NCBI GenBank assembly: GCA_034359265.1
Contig: CP136891.1
Coordinates: 7,330,501 to 7,394,500 of the forward strand
Direction of reading: 5' to 3'
Length of the DNA: 64,000 nt
Origin: Canna indica
Lineage: Eukaryota > Streptophyta > Magnoliopsida > Zingiberales > Cannaceae
How positions within the stretch are numbered: position 1 is the first letter of the stretch; the number at the start of each line of letters is the position of its first letter. A program made the translations under genes and the position numbers. Below the pieces are notes generated by a model. It was not told the origin of the DNA, did not search any database, and saw only the letters and a list, made by a program, of their open reading frames with translations. Shown here piece after piece: positions 1 through 12,232 of this stretch.

Positions 1-159
1 GGCCAACTTTTTCATAAATTAAATTGTCTAAACCTTGGTTTATATAGAGCATAAATCAAATTTTTTATTGAGTCACCAAATAGCAGCAGTCGTATATTGA
101 GTCACCAAATAGCAGTAGTTGTCGACATATATCTCGACCAAGGCTGCTAACAGTTGGCT

Positions 160-369
160 CTCTGCTTGAAGTTCGTTTAGTTGACGCTGAGATTCTTTCG
201 GTGAGGGATTGGCTGGTCTGGAGCGTTGCTCCTCACTGTTTCAGTGTCCCCAGGTAACAGGGATATGTCGCTGCTAGGGTGATGCCTACGCGCGGCGGTG
301 TTCACCTATCTCCGGGTACCAACAATTGCGGGGCAAGTAAGATTACTGTGCCCCATGATGGGCGCCAAA
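160..369 (+). mobile_element. 3' internal remnant of an LTR element
   Basis: This GC-richer stretch lies directly upstream of the LTR-like repeat at 370 and ends with GGGCGCCAAA just before the TG that opens that repeat. Its position suggests the 3' end of the internal region of the same non-autonomous LTR family seen with its 5' internal part at 52224-53522. No open frame can be assigned. An almost identical copy lies at about 6225-6432. Confidence 0.4.
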
Positions 370-810
370 TGTTCTTGTATGAAATCGGAGCGATGCGATG
401 CAATCCAGTTTGACCCCTGGTCAGGGGTAGCACCGACGACGCGATGAGAGGACTGCAAAAGATACCCTGATGCTCAAGTGAGGATCTGATCGAGGTGCAG
501 GTAATAGAAATTAAACTGTAGGGTAATTTAGGTGTGTCATTTCTGTATATATTTCAGGATATATGGGAGAGGATTGATGATGATGCCGTCCACTAATCTC
601 GTAGGGATGTTGCTCAGAATGGGTCTGATTCCGGAGATGTCGGGCTCATAATGATGAATTCTGGTGATAAATGAGGACGTAAATGTCCTTGTATGGCCGG
701 GTGGAGCCGCCGGGCTAAACATGGTTTGGTTTGAGTTGAGTCTGTTTCACTAGTGTGGTATTTTATGGGCCTGATCCGACATGGCCCAAAGGTACTAGTC
801 CAGTCGAGTG
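370..810 (+). mobile_element. LTR-like repeat family R1, copy 1
   Basis: This copy opens with TGTTCTTG and contains the blocks GGAGCGATGCG, GGTAATAGAAATT, CTGTATATATT, CTCGTAGGGATGTTGCTC, ATGAGGACGTAAATGTCC and GGCCTGATCC. The same blocks occur in the same order at 6433, 29757, 30289 and 51796. The best-bounded copy (51796-52223) runs TG to CA, which fits an LTR of a plant retrotransposon. This copy lacks the final CA because it abuts a LINE fragment. Confidence 0.6.
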
Positions 811-960
811 TTTTGCCAAATTTTTCATATAGTGTAAGTTTGCAGTCATATCTGGCTTTCGCTAGGTCAACCTCCGATATATATATTCTGCCCTTTGCAT
901 TATTTTGAATCCTTTCTAATTCTGTTTTCATCTCCGGATTCTTCCAATCTTCATTCCATC
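811..960 (-). pseudogene. LINE ORF1 N-terminal fragment
   Basis: On the minus strand this encodes residues that line up with ORF1 of the LINE at 60.6-62.2 kb around its RIFIEDEDLEMARRDC segment, with GRIYISEVDLAKARYDC here, followed by a KFGKT motif. This is the start of the DUF4283 region of plant L1 ORF1 proteins. A stop codon lies just upstream and the frame leaves homology after KFGKT, where R1 begins. It is a short dead fragment; its duplicate is at about 6873-7025. Confidence 0.6.
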
Positions 961-1631
961 TGGCCTATGTGAATAAATTCGCCCAATTTAGCTCATATTC
1001 AATTTTGATTTTTATTCCATTCCACTCTTAATTGACCCAATTAAGAAACTTTCAATTTTGATACAACTGTTTAACTCCGCACCAAATTAAATCAAATGCT
1101 ACCTTAACATCTTTTGCAAACCGAATACATTAATAGAAAAAATTAAACAAATATTATCATTATTATTGGGCAATTAATTAATTTCCCAAGTATCATTATG
1201 ATTTGGGCTCCTTTTTTCATTAAATATTATTGACGGTATTTTTTTTAATTTAAGAAACTTAATCTCCATTGATTATGGTGCATTAAATGAAATAAATTAA
1301 ATCATGCTAGTGCTCAATTTGGAGTTTAATTCATTATATATATATATATAGACCCAATTAATTAAGAAACTTCCTAATATTGATGTAAATATTACTCCAA
1401 TATTTGAGTAAATCCCAGAACAAATTAAATGCTACCTTAATCCAAATCCAACAAATTAATAGTAAAATTTAAGTATATATATTTTCCATATACTCTTATA
1501 ATTTGTGCTTCTGTTTTCATTAAACACTGTAACTAACCGTATTTTTCAATAAGGAAGGATGGTTAGGATGCATTTAATGTAATGATTTAATTAAATAGTG
1601 AATATGTTCCATATATGTAATAGACAATATG
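961..1631. other. AT-rich 5' flank of peptide gene 1
   Basis: No coding frame is visible. The stretch is duplicated at about 7026-7697 and its last part recurs at 12684 upstream of the broken third copy, so only the proximal 150-200 bp is shared by all plus-strand copies. Short AT runs are present. Confidence 0.5.
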
Positions 1632-1655
1632 TATATATATACCACTGCTATATAC
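1632..1655 (+). promoter_or_regulatory. TATA-like region of peptide gene 1
   Basis: Two TATA-like runs (TATATATATA at 1632-1641 and ATATAC at 1650-1655) sit 54-77 bp before the start codon, suitable for a 5' leader of roughly 25-45 nt. The block from here to the ATG is conserved at 7698-7774 and 12779-12857. The minus-strand copies keep a related TATATACTC and ACATTCATCA arrangement. Confidence 0.45.
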
Positions 1656-1708
1656 TCAGTATTAACAATCTACAAAGACTATAACATTCATCAAACCAGC
1701 AAACTAAG

Positions 1709-2023
1709 ATGGCAGCTAACAAAGTTTTTATAGCTTGTATGTTGTTGGTTCTCGTCGTGATGGCCTCAAGTCAGTAATTACATATTTGATGCTATATATA
1801 TATTTAATTTATTTTTGACTAATTTATTTGATTATTTGAAATGTTCTATGTGTGTATATTTTATTTAATTATTTATTTGCTTTTTATAGGTTTTATGCTA
1901 TCCATGGCTGATGTCCAACTTCAATCGGTTCACTTCTGCGAAGGCGACGTACAATGCAGTGGTGTTTGTGACCCAAGATGCGCCGGCAAGTGTATTGATA
2001 ATACTTGTCAGTGTATTTGCTAA
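1709..2023 (+). CDS. Small secreted 8-cysteine peptide, copy 1
   Basis: Two exons, 1709-1769 and 1890-2023, join in phase 1 through donor AA|GTCAGT and acceptor TATAG|GT to give 64 residues. Residues 1-27 form a typical signal peptide: a Lys near the start, a Leu/Val-rich core, and a probable cut after SMA. The mature part of about 37 residues ends in a compact domain with pattern C-x5-C-x3-C-x3-C-x3-C-x4-C-x-C-x-C. Eight cysteines imply up to four disulfides and export to the apoplast. The start was chosen because all six copies share this ATG and a 61-nt first exon. Copy 2 encodes the identical protein. The spacing does not match the classical defensin, cyclotide or hevein patterns I know, so no function is assigned. 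Confidence 0.8.
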
Positions 2024-2713
2024 GATCCAAACGTTATTTTGAAAAACAATAAAGCATAAGCGGGTGCAAGCAATAGGTTATCTTCGTCTTCGTTTCTCCT
2101 TCATGCTAGTATCATGTGTGACAATATATTTGGATGTACTTTTATGCAAAAGATTAATTATATGATATATTCTAAATTTTAGGGGCTTTCCCAATTATAT
2201 CCCAATTTTTTATTTGCATTAATTGTATAATCAAACTTTTATTTTTCATCGATTACATTCCGACATCAGTCAAGACTTAATTGTATTGCATGTTAGAGCA
2301 CTGACGTGGCGGTACTGACATATATCAACAAAAATAAAAAATTTGTTAATGACACATCATCAATTTGGTTAATTATATGATATATTCAAAACTTTGGAGA
2401 TTTTTCCAATTGTATTTGAACTTTTTATTTATACCAATTACATACCCAAATTTTTATTTTCTATCAATTATATATCGACGTCAATCAATAGTTAATTTTA
2501 CCATTAGAGCGTTGTTGTGTCGTTTTTAATATATATCAAAAAAAAATATTAGTGCTACATCATCAATCTATATAGAAAGCAACATATCAAGTCCGCCTAA
2601 ATTTTTTTCACTCAAATTTTTACGCACAAATTTATTTCTTTCATCTTCCACTTATACTCTTGAATTTTTAAAAAAAATCCTACCTCAATTTTCTCACCCA
2701 TTTTTTTTCATAT

Positions 2714-2790
<77 letters not shown>

Positions 2791-3240
2791 CCATTTTTTT
2801 TCATATTTGATCTTTCACTTGTACTCTTACATTTTTAATTTTATTATTTATATTTACCCGTCTTAAATCCATAATCTCAATTTTTTTCACTCAAATTTTT
2901 CATATTTGATCTTCCACTTATAACCATACTTTTTAAAAAATTTCTTATCTTTATCCCTCTTAAATTTATTTGTTTATCAATAATTATATACACAGATATC
3001 TACATGTTTAAATAGTGTACTCTTTACCGACTATTTGCAGTTCTAGGAACCACACAATTTTTGTCCGAAATCACAAGAATATTAAATAGAAAGTGAATTT
3101 CTTATCCAATAAATATATATATATACCGACTATTTGCAGTTCTAGACTTCTAAGGACCACACAATTTTTGTCCGAAATCACAGGAATATTAAATAGAAAG
3201 TGAATTTCTTATGCAATAAAAAATAATATATATGTATACA
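2024..3240. other. AT-rich 3' flank of peptide gene 1
   Basis: No gene is visible. The stretch contains a pure AT-dinucleotide array at about 2709-2785 and local near-repeats: CACACAATTTTTGTCCGAAATCACA occurs in two neighbouring versions near 3051 and 3160. It is duplicated at 8090-9286 and partly at 15361-15930. Confidence 0.6.
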
Positions 3241-3461
3241 CACTACAAAAAAATAGGCTATCACCAACGGATTAAATCCGTTGGTAATACAAATACCAAC
3301 GAATTTTCATTGGTAAAATCCGTTGGTGATACTATACTAGGTATTACCAACGGATATTACAATTGTCTGTTGGTATTACTAACGGATAAAATATATTTGT
3401 TGGTAATTTTGTTGATAATACCAATAAAATTAATTTGTTGGAGAAAGTCTATTTTCTTGTA

Positions 3462-3464
<3 letters not shown>
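3241..3464. mobile_element. Miniature CACTA element, copy 1
   Basis: The ends are CACTACAAAAAAATAG and its near inverse CTATTTTCTTGTAGTG, the hallmark of the CACTA (En/Spm) superfamily. The interior is a set of direct and inverted ACCAACGGAT-type motifs, as in CACTA subterminal repeats. Flanking triplets are ACA and ATA. At 224 bp it cannot encode a transposase. The copy in block B is 308 bp, so this one has lost about 84 bp internally. Confidence 0.85.

Positions 3465-3556
<92 letters not shown>
3465..3556. repeat. AT-dinucleotide microsatellite
   Basis: A continuous AT array of about 90 bp follows the CACTA right end. The equivalent array in block B (9595-9612) is only about 18 bp long, so it expanded or contracted after the block duplication. 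Confidence 0.95.
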
Positions 3557-3558
<2 letters not shown>

Positions 3559-3580
3559 TATTAATTTGTTGAATTTTGCT

Positions 3581-5787
3581 AAAGAAATCATCTGAGACCT
3601 CCCCCAGAATCTTAGGCGTCACCACTCTGATATATCTCCCCTAGATCCTAAGGATCTTCAGCCTAAGGAGAATTTTAACCAAGGTATAAACTTGGCTAGG
3701 TCCAATAACAATAGAAAAGAAACCCCTAAAAGTATCCTAAAATTTACTCATAAGGCAACTGGAAGTAAATCTCCTAACCCCTTGCAGCCTCACCCCCTTG
3801 GTTAAACTTCTATGGCAAATCCACTGTCAAGCACTTGATTAGGATTGCTTCTGACCATAACCCCTTTCTTCTTAGTCTCAATCCTGATATGAACATGAAC
3901 AATAAACTGTTCAAATTCTAAAACTTCTGGGTTGACTATCCTGAGTCTAAAAACATTACTTATCAAGCTTGGAATAAGCCAATTGATACCCTTAACCCTC
4001 AACCCAAGCTGCCTGTGCAACTCTTTGCCACCAAACATACCTTATCTAAATGGAATAAAGAGGACCTTGGGAACCTTGAGGCTAATCTTAAGATAACCCA
4101 ATGCCTTATCAACAACCTAGAAATTAAGGAGGCCATCAATGACCTTTCTCCCCATGAACAAGATAACCTCACTTCCCTCATTAATAAAGCCTCTGCTATC
4201 CAAAGGCAGATTAGTCTCAAATGGTGGGCTAAAGCCAAATTGAAGTGGTACCTTGATGGGGATAAGAACACTGCCTACTTTCATCGTATGGTTCCAGGAT
4301 GAAAATAAACCACATTTCCTCTATCACTTCTGAGTCTGGTAACACTATCTCTGGTGATAGTGAGATCCTGGTTGAATTCTCTAGGTTTTATCAGAATTTA
4401 TGGAACCACTCCTCTAACCCCGTCACCATTTAGCTGTGGCCTTATTTTCCCTCTGTGTTTGATAATTTCAACAATTCCTTGACTGCCCCCTTCTCCAAAA
4501 TTGTGATTTGGAATACCATTAATTCTATGGCTAATGACAAGAGCCCTGGTATTGATGGTTTCACCGTAGAGTTTTACAAAAACTATTGGGATATCATTTC
4601 TAATGACATGCTCAATTGTTTCAATCACTTCCACTCTACTAGCTTTATCCCTCTGGAATGAAATAAAGCCATCCTTACTTTCATTCATAAATGCCAAAAC
4701 CCTAACAGAGTTAAGGACTTTAGACCTATTACCTTATGCAATCTGTCATACAGAATCCTCAATAAGCTCATTGCTAATAGACTAAAGGAGTGCCTCCCCA
4801 GCCTTATCTCTAAAGAGCAATCAGCTTTTATCAAGGGTCGTAGTATTCACGACAATATCTTAGTCACCCAAGGGATGGCTCATACTATTTACAGCTCTAA
4901 GAGCAGACAACCTTATATCCTTATTAAGCTTGACCTAGTGAAGGCCTATGACTCTTTATCTTTAAATGCTATTTTCACTATCCTTGAGTTCTACTATTTT
5001 CCTCTTCTCTTTATTAGTTGGGTTAAGTCTTGCATCTCAACTGCTTCCTTTGCATGCATGATCAATGACAAAATCTCTGGTTTCTTTTAGTCTTGTAGAG
5101 ACATCAGACAGGGTGATTCATTGTCACCATTCCTTTATATCATTGTAGCTCAAACATTAATTTACTAATCAATCAAGCTGTTAATGATAACTTATTTTCC
5201 CCTCTTAAGCTGGATAATTCTCTTACCATTAGCCATCTAATATTTGAATTTAATTGTGATGCCTCTTATTTTCCCGACCTTTTAAAATTTAATTATGATG
5301 CCTCTTATTTGAATTCCTAGGGTGGATTGGGATTTGTGTTACGAAATTCGGAAGGTGTATGTATTGCTACTGAAGGTTTATCCTGTTCCGGTGATAGTGC
5401 CCTCCATCTTGAAGTGATGGCTGTGAAATTTGCTCTTCAATTTGCGTCAAATAATTCGCTGCCTTCATTTTCTATTGAATCCGATTCAAAGACTTTGGTG
5501 GATGTTATCAACAAAGAAGCGCTGATACCGTGGATTATTTCTAATATTGTTGATGATATCTTTCATTTGATATCTGGTTGTAATTACTCTCGTATATCTT
5601 TTTATTTTCGAGAGGCAAATGAAGCTGCCCATTGGGTAGCAAATTATGCTCGGGTTTCTGAGGACTGATGTGTCCGGTCCACAATTCGACCTCCTGAGTT
5701 GGATTCTCTTTTATCCTTAGACATTTGTGGTCGTGGTTATGCCCGACTTTAAATAAAAGTCTTTTATATTTTTGGTAAAAAAAAACT
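3581..5787 (+). mobile_element. Truncated L1-type LINE, block A
   Basis: A LINE fragment carries the ORF1 C-terminal region, then the end of the endonuclease (IASDHNP motif near 3845), the linker with KWWAKAK, reverse transcriptase up to about 5246, and then RNase H at 5250-5668, with an A-run at 5779-5787. Several stops and frame changes make it inactive. Comparison with block B shows that reverse transcriptase C-terminus and zf-RVT have been deleted. A direct repeat of a TTTAATTRTGATGCCTCTTATTT unit (5247-5311) marks the deletion joint. The empty locus in block C (near 15992) places the 5' junction at about 3581. Confidence 0.85.
5250..5668 (+). pseudogene. LINE RNase H domain fragment
   Basis: The open stretch from 5327 reads as a plant L1 RNase H (RVT_3-type) domain. 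It has the first-strand DASY motif just upstream, a Glu in LHLEVMAVKFAL, an Asp in IESDSKTLVDV, and the terminal REANEAAHWVANYA motif. It matches the C-terminal domain of the LINE at 17.5-23.6 kb. A TAG separates the DASY motif from the rest. In LINEs of this type the domain removes the RNA strand after reverse transcription. Confidence 0.7.
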
Positions 5788-6063
5788 ACCCACTACACTC
5801 ATTTATTTGCAATAACCTTTAACATTTAATCTCATGCATGCATCAAATTACATGATTTAATTCTTATGCATCAAATTATAAGCAGCAATTGCTCATCCAC
5901 GTAGGGCCTAAGGCAATGGCCTTATTGGCCTACTGGATGAGCCGGCCCTAGTTATACTCGAAATCTCATATTTCTATTTTTTAAAAATAATTTTATGAAC
6001 TTATTTAAATTATTTCAAAATTTTATTTAAGAAACTTGAATTTATTTGTAAAAATGAATTTTT
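5788..6063. other. Block A/B junction segment
   Basis: No gene is visible. From about 5954 the sequence recurs, diverged, at 26043-26240 in the middle of the window, so this junction segment belongs to an older duplication unit. Confidence 0.5.
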
Positions 6064-6432
6064 GGCCAACTTTTTCATAAATTAAATTGTCTAAACCTTG
6101 GTTTATATAGAGCATAAATCAAATTTTTTATTGAGTCACCAAATAGCAGCAGTCGTATATTGAGTCACCAAATAGCAGTAGTTGTCGACATATATCTCGA
6201 CCAAGGCTGCTAACAGTTGGCTCTCTGCTTGAAGTTCGTTTAGTTGACGCTGAGATTCTTTCGGTGAGGGATTGGCTGGTCTGGAGCGTTGCTCCTCACT
6301 GTTTCAGTGTCCCCAGGTAACAGGGATATGTCGCTGCTAGGGTGATGCCTGCGCGCGGCGGTGTTCACCTATCTCCGGGTACCAACAATTGCGGGGCAAG
6401 TAAGATTACTGTGCCCCATGATGGGCGCCAAA

Positions 6433-6872
6433 TGTTCTTGTATGAAATCGGAGCGATGCGATGCAATCCAGTTTGACCCCTGGTCAAGGGTAGCACCGAC
6501 GACGCGATGAGAGGACTGCAAAAGATACCCTGATGCTCAAGTGAGGATCTGATCGAGGTGCAGGTAATAGAAATTAAACTGTAGGGTAATTTAGGTGTGT
6601 CATTTCTGTATATATTTCAGGATATATGGGAGAGGATTGATGATGATGCCGTCCAGTAATCTCGTATGGATGTTGCTCAGAATGGGTCTGATTCCGGAGA
6701 TGGCGGGCTCATAATGATGAATTCTGGTGATAAATGAGGACGTAAATGTCCTTGTATGGCCGGATGGAGCCGCCGAGCTAAACATGGTTTGGTTTGAGTT
6801 GAGTCTGTTTCACTAGTGTGGTATTTTATGGGCCTGATCCGACATGGCCCAAAGGTACTAGTCCAGTCGAGT
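6433..6872 (+). mobile_element. LTR-like repeat family R1, copy 2
   Basis: This is the block B counterpart of the repeat at 370-810, with the same truncation against the LINE ORF1 remnant. It adds no independent insertion event. Confidence 0.6.
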
Positions 6873-7025
6873 GTTTGCCAAATTTTTCATATAGTGTAAG
6901 TTTGCAGTCATATCTTGCTTTCGCTAGGTCAACCTCCGATATATATATTCTGCCCTTTGCATTATTTTGAATCCTTTCTAATTCTGTTTTCATCTCCGGA
7001 TTCTTCCAATCTTCATTCCATCTAG
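6873..7025 (-). pseudogene. LINE ORF1 N-terminal fragment, block B
   Basis: Duplicate of the fragment at 811-960. A T run near 6875 is one base shorter than its counterpart near 813, which shifts the frame past the KFGKT motif. Not functional. Confidence 0.55.
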
Positions 7026-7697
7026 CCTATGTGAATAAATTCGCCCAATTTAGCTCATATTCAATTTTGATTTTTATTCCATTCCACTCTTAATTGACCC
7101 AATTAAGAAACTTTCAATTTTGATACAACTGTTTAACTCCGCACCAAATTAAATCAAATGCTACCTTAACATCTTTTGCAAACCGAATACATTAATAGAA
7201 AAAATTAAACAATTATTATCATTATTATTGGGCAATTAATTAATTTCCCATGTATCATTATGATTTGGGCTCCTTTTTTCATTAAATATTATTGACAGTA
7301 TTTTTTTTAATTTAAGGAACTTAATCTCCATTGATTATGGTGCATTAAATGAAATAAATTAAATCATGCTAGTGCTCAATTTGGAGTTTAATTCATTATA
7401 TATATATATATATATAGACCCAATTAATTAAGAAACTTCCTAATATTGATGTAAATATTACTCCAATATTTGAGTAAATCCTAGAACAAATTAAATGCTA
7501 CCTTAATGCAAATCCAACAAATTAATAGTAAAATTTAAGTATATATATTTTCCATATACTCTTATAATTTGTGCTTCTGTTTTCATTAAACACTGTAGCT
7601 AACCGTATTTTTCAACAAGGAAGGATGGTTAGGATGCATTTAATGTAATGATTTAATTAAATAGTGAATATGTTCCATATATGTAATAGACAATATG

Positions 7698-7721
7698 TAT
7701 ATATATACCACTGCTATATAC
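7698..7721 (+). promoter_or_regulatory. TATA-like region of peptide gene 2
   Basis: Same arrangement of two TATA-like runs as at 1632-1655, the same distance from the start codon, in the duplicated block. Confidence 0.45.
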
Positions 7722-7774
7722 TCAGTATTAACAATCTACAAAGACTATAACATTCATCAAACAAGCAAACTAAG

Positions 7775-8089
7775 ATGGCAGCTAACAAAGTTTTTATAGC
7801 TTGTATGTTGTTGGTTCTCGTCGTGATGGCCTCAAGTCAGTAATTACATATTTGGTGCTATATATATATTTAATTTATTTTTGACTAATTTATTTGATTA
7901 TTTGAAATGTTCTATGTGTGTATATTTTATTTAATTATTTATTTGCTTTTTATAGGTTTTATGCTATCCATGGCTGATGTCCAACTTCAATCGGTTCACT
8001 TCTGCGAAGGCGACGTACAATGCAGTGGTGTTTGTGACCCAAGATGCGCCGGCAAGTGTATTGATAATACTTGTCAGTGTATTTGCTAA
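7775..8089 (+). CDS. Small secreted 8-cysteine peptide, copy 2
   Basis: Exons 7775-7835 and 7956-8089 reproduce copy 1 with the same phase-1 intron (donor AA|GTCAGT, acceptor TATAG|GT) and encode an identical 64-residue precursor. Features are as for copy 1: a signal peptide over about residues 1-27 and eight cysteines in the last 30 residues. Even the intron is nearly unchanged, so identity reflects recency rather than proven selection. The two genes stand in the same orientation about 6.07 kb apart and share about 1.7 kb of upstream sequence, so they are probably co-expressed if active. Confidence 0.8.
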
Positions 8090-8772
8090 GATCCAAACGT
8101 TATTTTGAAAAACAATAAAGCATAAGCGGGTGCAAGCAATAGGTTATCTTCGTCTTCGTTTCTCCTTCATGCTAGTATCATGTGTGACAATATATTTGGA
8201 TGTACTTTTATGCAAAAGATTAATTATATGATATATTCTAAATTTTAGGGGCTTTCCCAATTATATCCCAATTTTTTATTTGCATTAATTCTATAATCAA
8301 ACTTTTATTTTTCATCGATTACATTCCGACGTCAGTCAAGACTTAATTGTATTGCATGTTAGAGCACTGACGTGGCGGTACTGACATATATCAACAAAAA
8401 TAAAAAATTTGTTAATGACACATCATCAATTTGGTTAATTATATGATATATTCAAAACTTTGGAGATTTTTCCAGTTGTATTTGAACTTTTTATTTATAC
8501 CAATTACATACCCAAATTTTTATTTTCTATCAATTATATATCGACGTCAATCAATAGTTAATTTTACCATTAGAGTGTTGTTGTGTCGTTTTTAATATAT
8601 ATCAAAAAAAATATATTAATGCTACATCATCAATCTATATAGAAAGCAACATATCAAGTCCGCCTAAATTTTTTCCACTCAAATTTTTACGCACAAATTT
8701 ATTTCTTTCTTCTTCCACTTATACTCTTGAATTTTTTAAAAAAATCCTACCTCAATTTTCTCACCCATTTTT

Positions 8773-8835
<63 letters not shown>

Positions 8836-9286
8836 TTTTTTTTCATATTTGATCTTTCACTTGTACTCTTACATTTTTAATTCTATTATTTATATTTACC
8901 CGTCTTAAATCCATAATCTCAATTTTTTTCACTCAAAATTTTCATATTTGATCTTCCACTTATAACCATACTTTTTAAAAAATTTCTTATCTTTATCCCT
9001 CTTAAATTTATTTGTTTATCAATAATTATATACACAAATATCTACATGTTTAAATAGTGTACTCTTTACCGACTATTTGCAGTTCTAGGGACCACACAAT
9101 TTTTGTCCGAAATCACAAGAATATTAAATAGAAAGTGAATTTCTTATGCAATAAAAATTTATATATATATACCGACTATTTGCAGTTCTAGACTTCTAGG
9201 GACCACACAATTTTTGTCCGAAATCACAGGAATATTAAATAGAAAGTGAATTTCTTATGCAATAAAAAATAATATATATGTATACA
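8090..9286. other. AT-rich 3' flank of peptide gene 2
   Basis: Counterpart of 2024-3240. It holds an AT array at about 8777-8831, shorter than in block A, and the duplicated TTTTTGTCCGAAATCACA segment. No gene is visible. Confidence 0.6.
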
Positions 9287-9594
9287 CACTACAAAAAAAT
9301 AGGCTATCAACAACGGATTAAATCCGTTGGTAATAGTCAAGAATCCGTTGGTAATACAAATACCAACAAATTTTCATTGGTAAAATCCGTTGGTGATACT
9401 ATGCTAGGTTTTACCAACGGATATTACAATTGTCCGTTGGTATTACTAACGGATAAAGATATATTTGTTGGTAATTACCAACGAATGAGTTGGTAATTTT
9501 GTTGGTAATACCAACAAATGATATATTTGTTGGTAATTTTGTTGATAATACCAATAAAATTAATTTGTTGGTGAAAGTCTATTTTTTTGTAGTG
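9287..9594. mobile_element. Miniature CACTA element, copy 2
   Basis: Termini CACTACAAAAAAATAG and CTATTTTTTTGTAGTG enclose 308 bp made largely of CAACGGAT and CCGTTGGT motifs in both orientations. It is the longer version of the element at 3241-3464 and has no coding capacity. Confidence 0.85.
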
Positions 9595-10498
9595 ATATAT
9601 ATATATATATATGCAATTAATTTGTTGAATTTTGCTAAAGAAATCATCTGAGACCTCTCCCAAAATCTTAGGCCTCACCACTCTGATATATCTCCCCTAG
9701 ATCCTAAGGATCTTCAGCCTAAGGAGTCTTTTAACCAAGGTATAAACTTGGCTAGGTCTAATAACAATAGAAAAGAAACCCCTAAAAGTACCCAAAAATT
9801 TACTCATAAGGCAACTGGAAGTAAATCTCCTAACCCCTTGCAGCCTCACCCCCTTGGTTAAACTTCTATGGCAAATCCACTGTCAAGCACTTGATTAGGA
9901 TTGCTTCTGACCATAACCCCTTGCTTCTTAGTCTCAATCCTGATATGAACATGAACGATAAACTGTTCAAATTCTAAAACTTCTGGGTTGACTATCCTGA
10001 GTCCAAAAATATTATTTATCAAGCTTGGAATAAGCCAATTGATACCGTCCCTTAACCCTCAATCCAAGCTGCCTATGCAACTCTCTGCCACCAAACATAC
10101 CTTATCTAAATGGAATAAAGAGGAGCTTGGGAACCTTGAGGCTAATCTTAAGATAACCCAATGCCTTATCAACAACCTAGAAATTAAGGAGGCCATCAAT
10201 GACCTTTCTCCCCATGAACAAGATAACCTCACTTCCCTCATTAATAAAGCCTCTGCTATCCAAAGGCAGATTAGTCTCAAATGGTGGGCTAAAGCCAAAC
10301 TGAAGTGGTACCTTGATGGGGATAAGAACACTGCCTACTTTCATCGTATGGTTATCTTCAGGATGAAAATAAACCACATTTCCTCTATCACTTCTGAGTC
10401 TGGTAACACTATCTCTGGTGATAGTGAGATCCTGGTTGAATTCTCTAGGTTTTATCAAAATTTATGGAACCACTCCTCTAACCCCTTCACCATTTAGC

Positions 10499-11466
10499 TG
10501 TGGCCTTATTTTCCCTCTATGTTTGATAATTTCAGCAATTCCTTGACTGCCCCCTTCTCCAAAATTGAGATTTGGAATACCATTAATTCTATGGCTAATG
10601 ACAAGAGCCCTGGTATTGATAGTTTCACCGTAGAGTTTTACAAAAACTATTGGGATATCATTTCTAATGATATGCTCAATTGTTTCAATCACTTCCACTC
10701 TACTAGCTTTATCCCTTTGGAATGAAATAAAGTCATCCTTACTTTCATTCATAAATGCCAAAACCCTAATAGAGTTAAGGACTTTAGACCTATTGTCTTA
10801 TGCAATCTGTCATACAGAATCCTCACTAAGCTCATTGCTAATAGACTAAAGGAGTGCCTCCCCAGCCTTATCTCTAAAGAGCAATCAGCTTTTATCAAGG
10901 GTCGTAGTATTCATGACCATATCTTAGTCACCCAAGAGATGGCTCATACTATTTACAGCTCTAAGAGCAGACAACCTTATATCCTTATTAAGCTTGACCT
11001 AGTGAAGGCCTATGACTCTTTATCTTGGAATGCTATTTTCACTGTCCTTGAGTTCTGCCATTTTCCTCCCCTCTTTATTAGTTGGGTTAAGTCTTGCATC
11101 TCAACTGCTTCCTTTGCATGCATGATCAACGACAAAATCTCTGGTTTCTTTCAGTCTTGTAAAGACATCAGACAGGGTGATTCATTGTCACCATTCCTTT
11201 ACATCATTGTAGCTCAAACATTAACTTTACTAATCAATCAAGCTGTTAATGATAACTTATTTTCCCCTCTCAAGCTGGATAATTCTCTTACCATTAGCCA
11301 TCTAATATTTGCATATGATATTCTTCTGACTTTTAAGGCTAATGATAGAAGCATAAATAGTTTCCAAACCATCTTTGACCACTATTTTCAACTGACGGGT
11401 CAAAAAGTGAACATGCATAAATTTGTTGTCTTCTTTCCTAAATACACTCCCCCTACTGTTAATTAA
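10499..11466 (+). pseudogene. LINE reverse transcriptase, decayed
   Basis: This is the core reverse transcriptase of the block B LINE, read in one frame interrupted by a TGA near 10722-10724. Family landmarks in order are ANDKSPGID, FRPIVLCNLSYRI, QSAFIKGRSIH, LIKLDLVKAYDSL, RQGDSLSPFLYI and SHLIFAYDILL. The Asp-to-Tyr change in the FADD box alone would abolish polymerase activity. It is closest in this window to the LINE at 17.5-23.6 kb. Confidence 0.8.
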
Positions 11467-12232
11467 CCTCAAATTCAGGAAGGTTCATTCCCTTTCAAGT
11501 ACTTAGGTTCTATTATATCCCCCATAGGCCTCATGAAAATGCTCATGACTTTCTCCTTGAGCAACTTAATTCTAAGTTGGGTTCTTGGCAAACAAACTAT
11601 CTTTCCCAAGCTAAGCTGGTAGGGTCACTCTCATCAAGTCTGTCCTTACTTCCACCCCTATTCATTCCATGTTAGTTTCTTAGCTGTCTAAAACAAGTAT
11701 GAATAATATGAACCCCCTCATCAGCAATAATAAGGACAAAAAGGGTATGCATCTTATCTCCTGGGACACCATTACTCTCCCTAAAGAGCTAGGAGGGCTT
11801 GGTATAAAAACATCTACATCCAAAGTCTATCCTTTCAAGCTAGGAGAATTGAAGCCTACCTTAATGATCAGGACACCTTGTGGGTTAAATTGTTGAAGTC
11901 TAAGTACCCTAGGGTTACTTCCATGAATCATTCTCCCCCTATTCAATGCTCTTGGTCTTGGAGGCTATTCCTTGATGCTTTTGAGAACATGCATATTGGC
12001 TTTAAAAGGATCATTAACTCTGGCATAAATTCCTCAATTTTAATTGATAATTGGTGCTTGAAGATTCCTCTTTGCATGAAACCTGCACTCTTTGATATTA
12101 ATGCTATTACTGTGAATACTCCTGTTTCTTGTTTAATTAGTAACCAACAGTAGAATCATAATGTGGGCCTCTCCATGTTTGATATTAAACTGTGGGAACA
12201 GATTACTACTCTAGAGCTGCCCCATCATCCCT

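Larger units (their letters stand above)
1..6063. repeat. Tandem duplication block A (partial at left edge)
   Basis: The first bases of the window recur from 6064 onward and the two stretches stay collinear for about 5.2 kb. In order they contain an LTR-element fragment, a LINE ORF1 remnant, a peptide gene, a miniature CACTA and a truncated LINE. Visible differences are mainly microsatellite length, scattered substitutions, and a deletion that joins reverse transcriptase to RNase H in this copy's LINE. The block therefore arose by tandem duplication and probably begins before the window. Confidence 0.95.

Noticed and set aside
3232..3462. 76-codon frame over the miniature CACTA, and its counterpart at 9278
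   Set aside because: It is made from subterminal repeats and the two copies disagree in frame.
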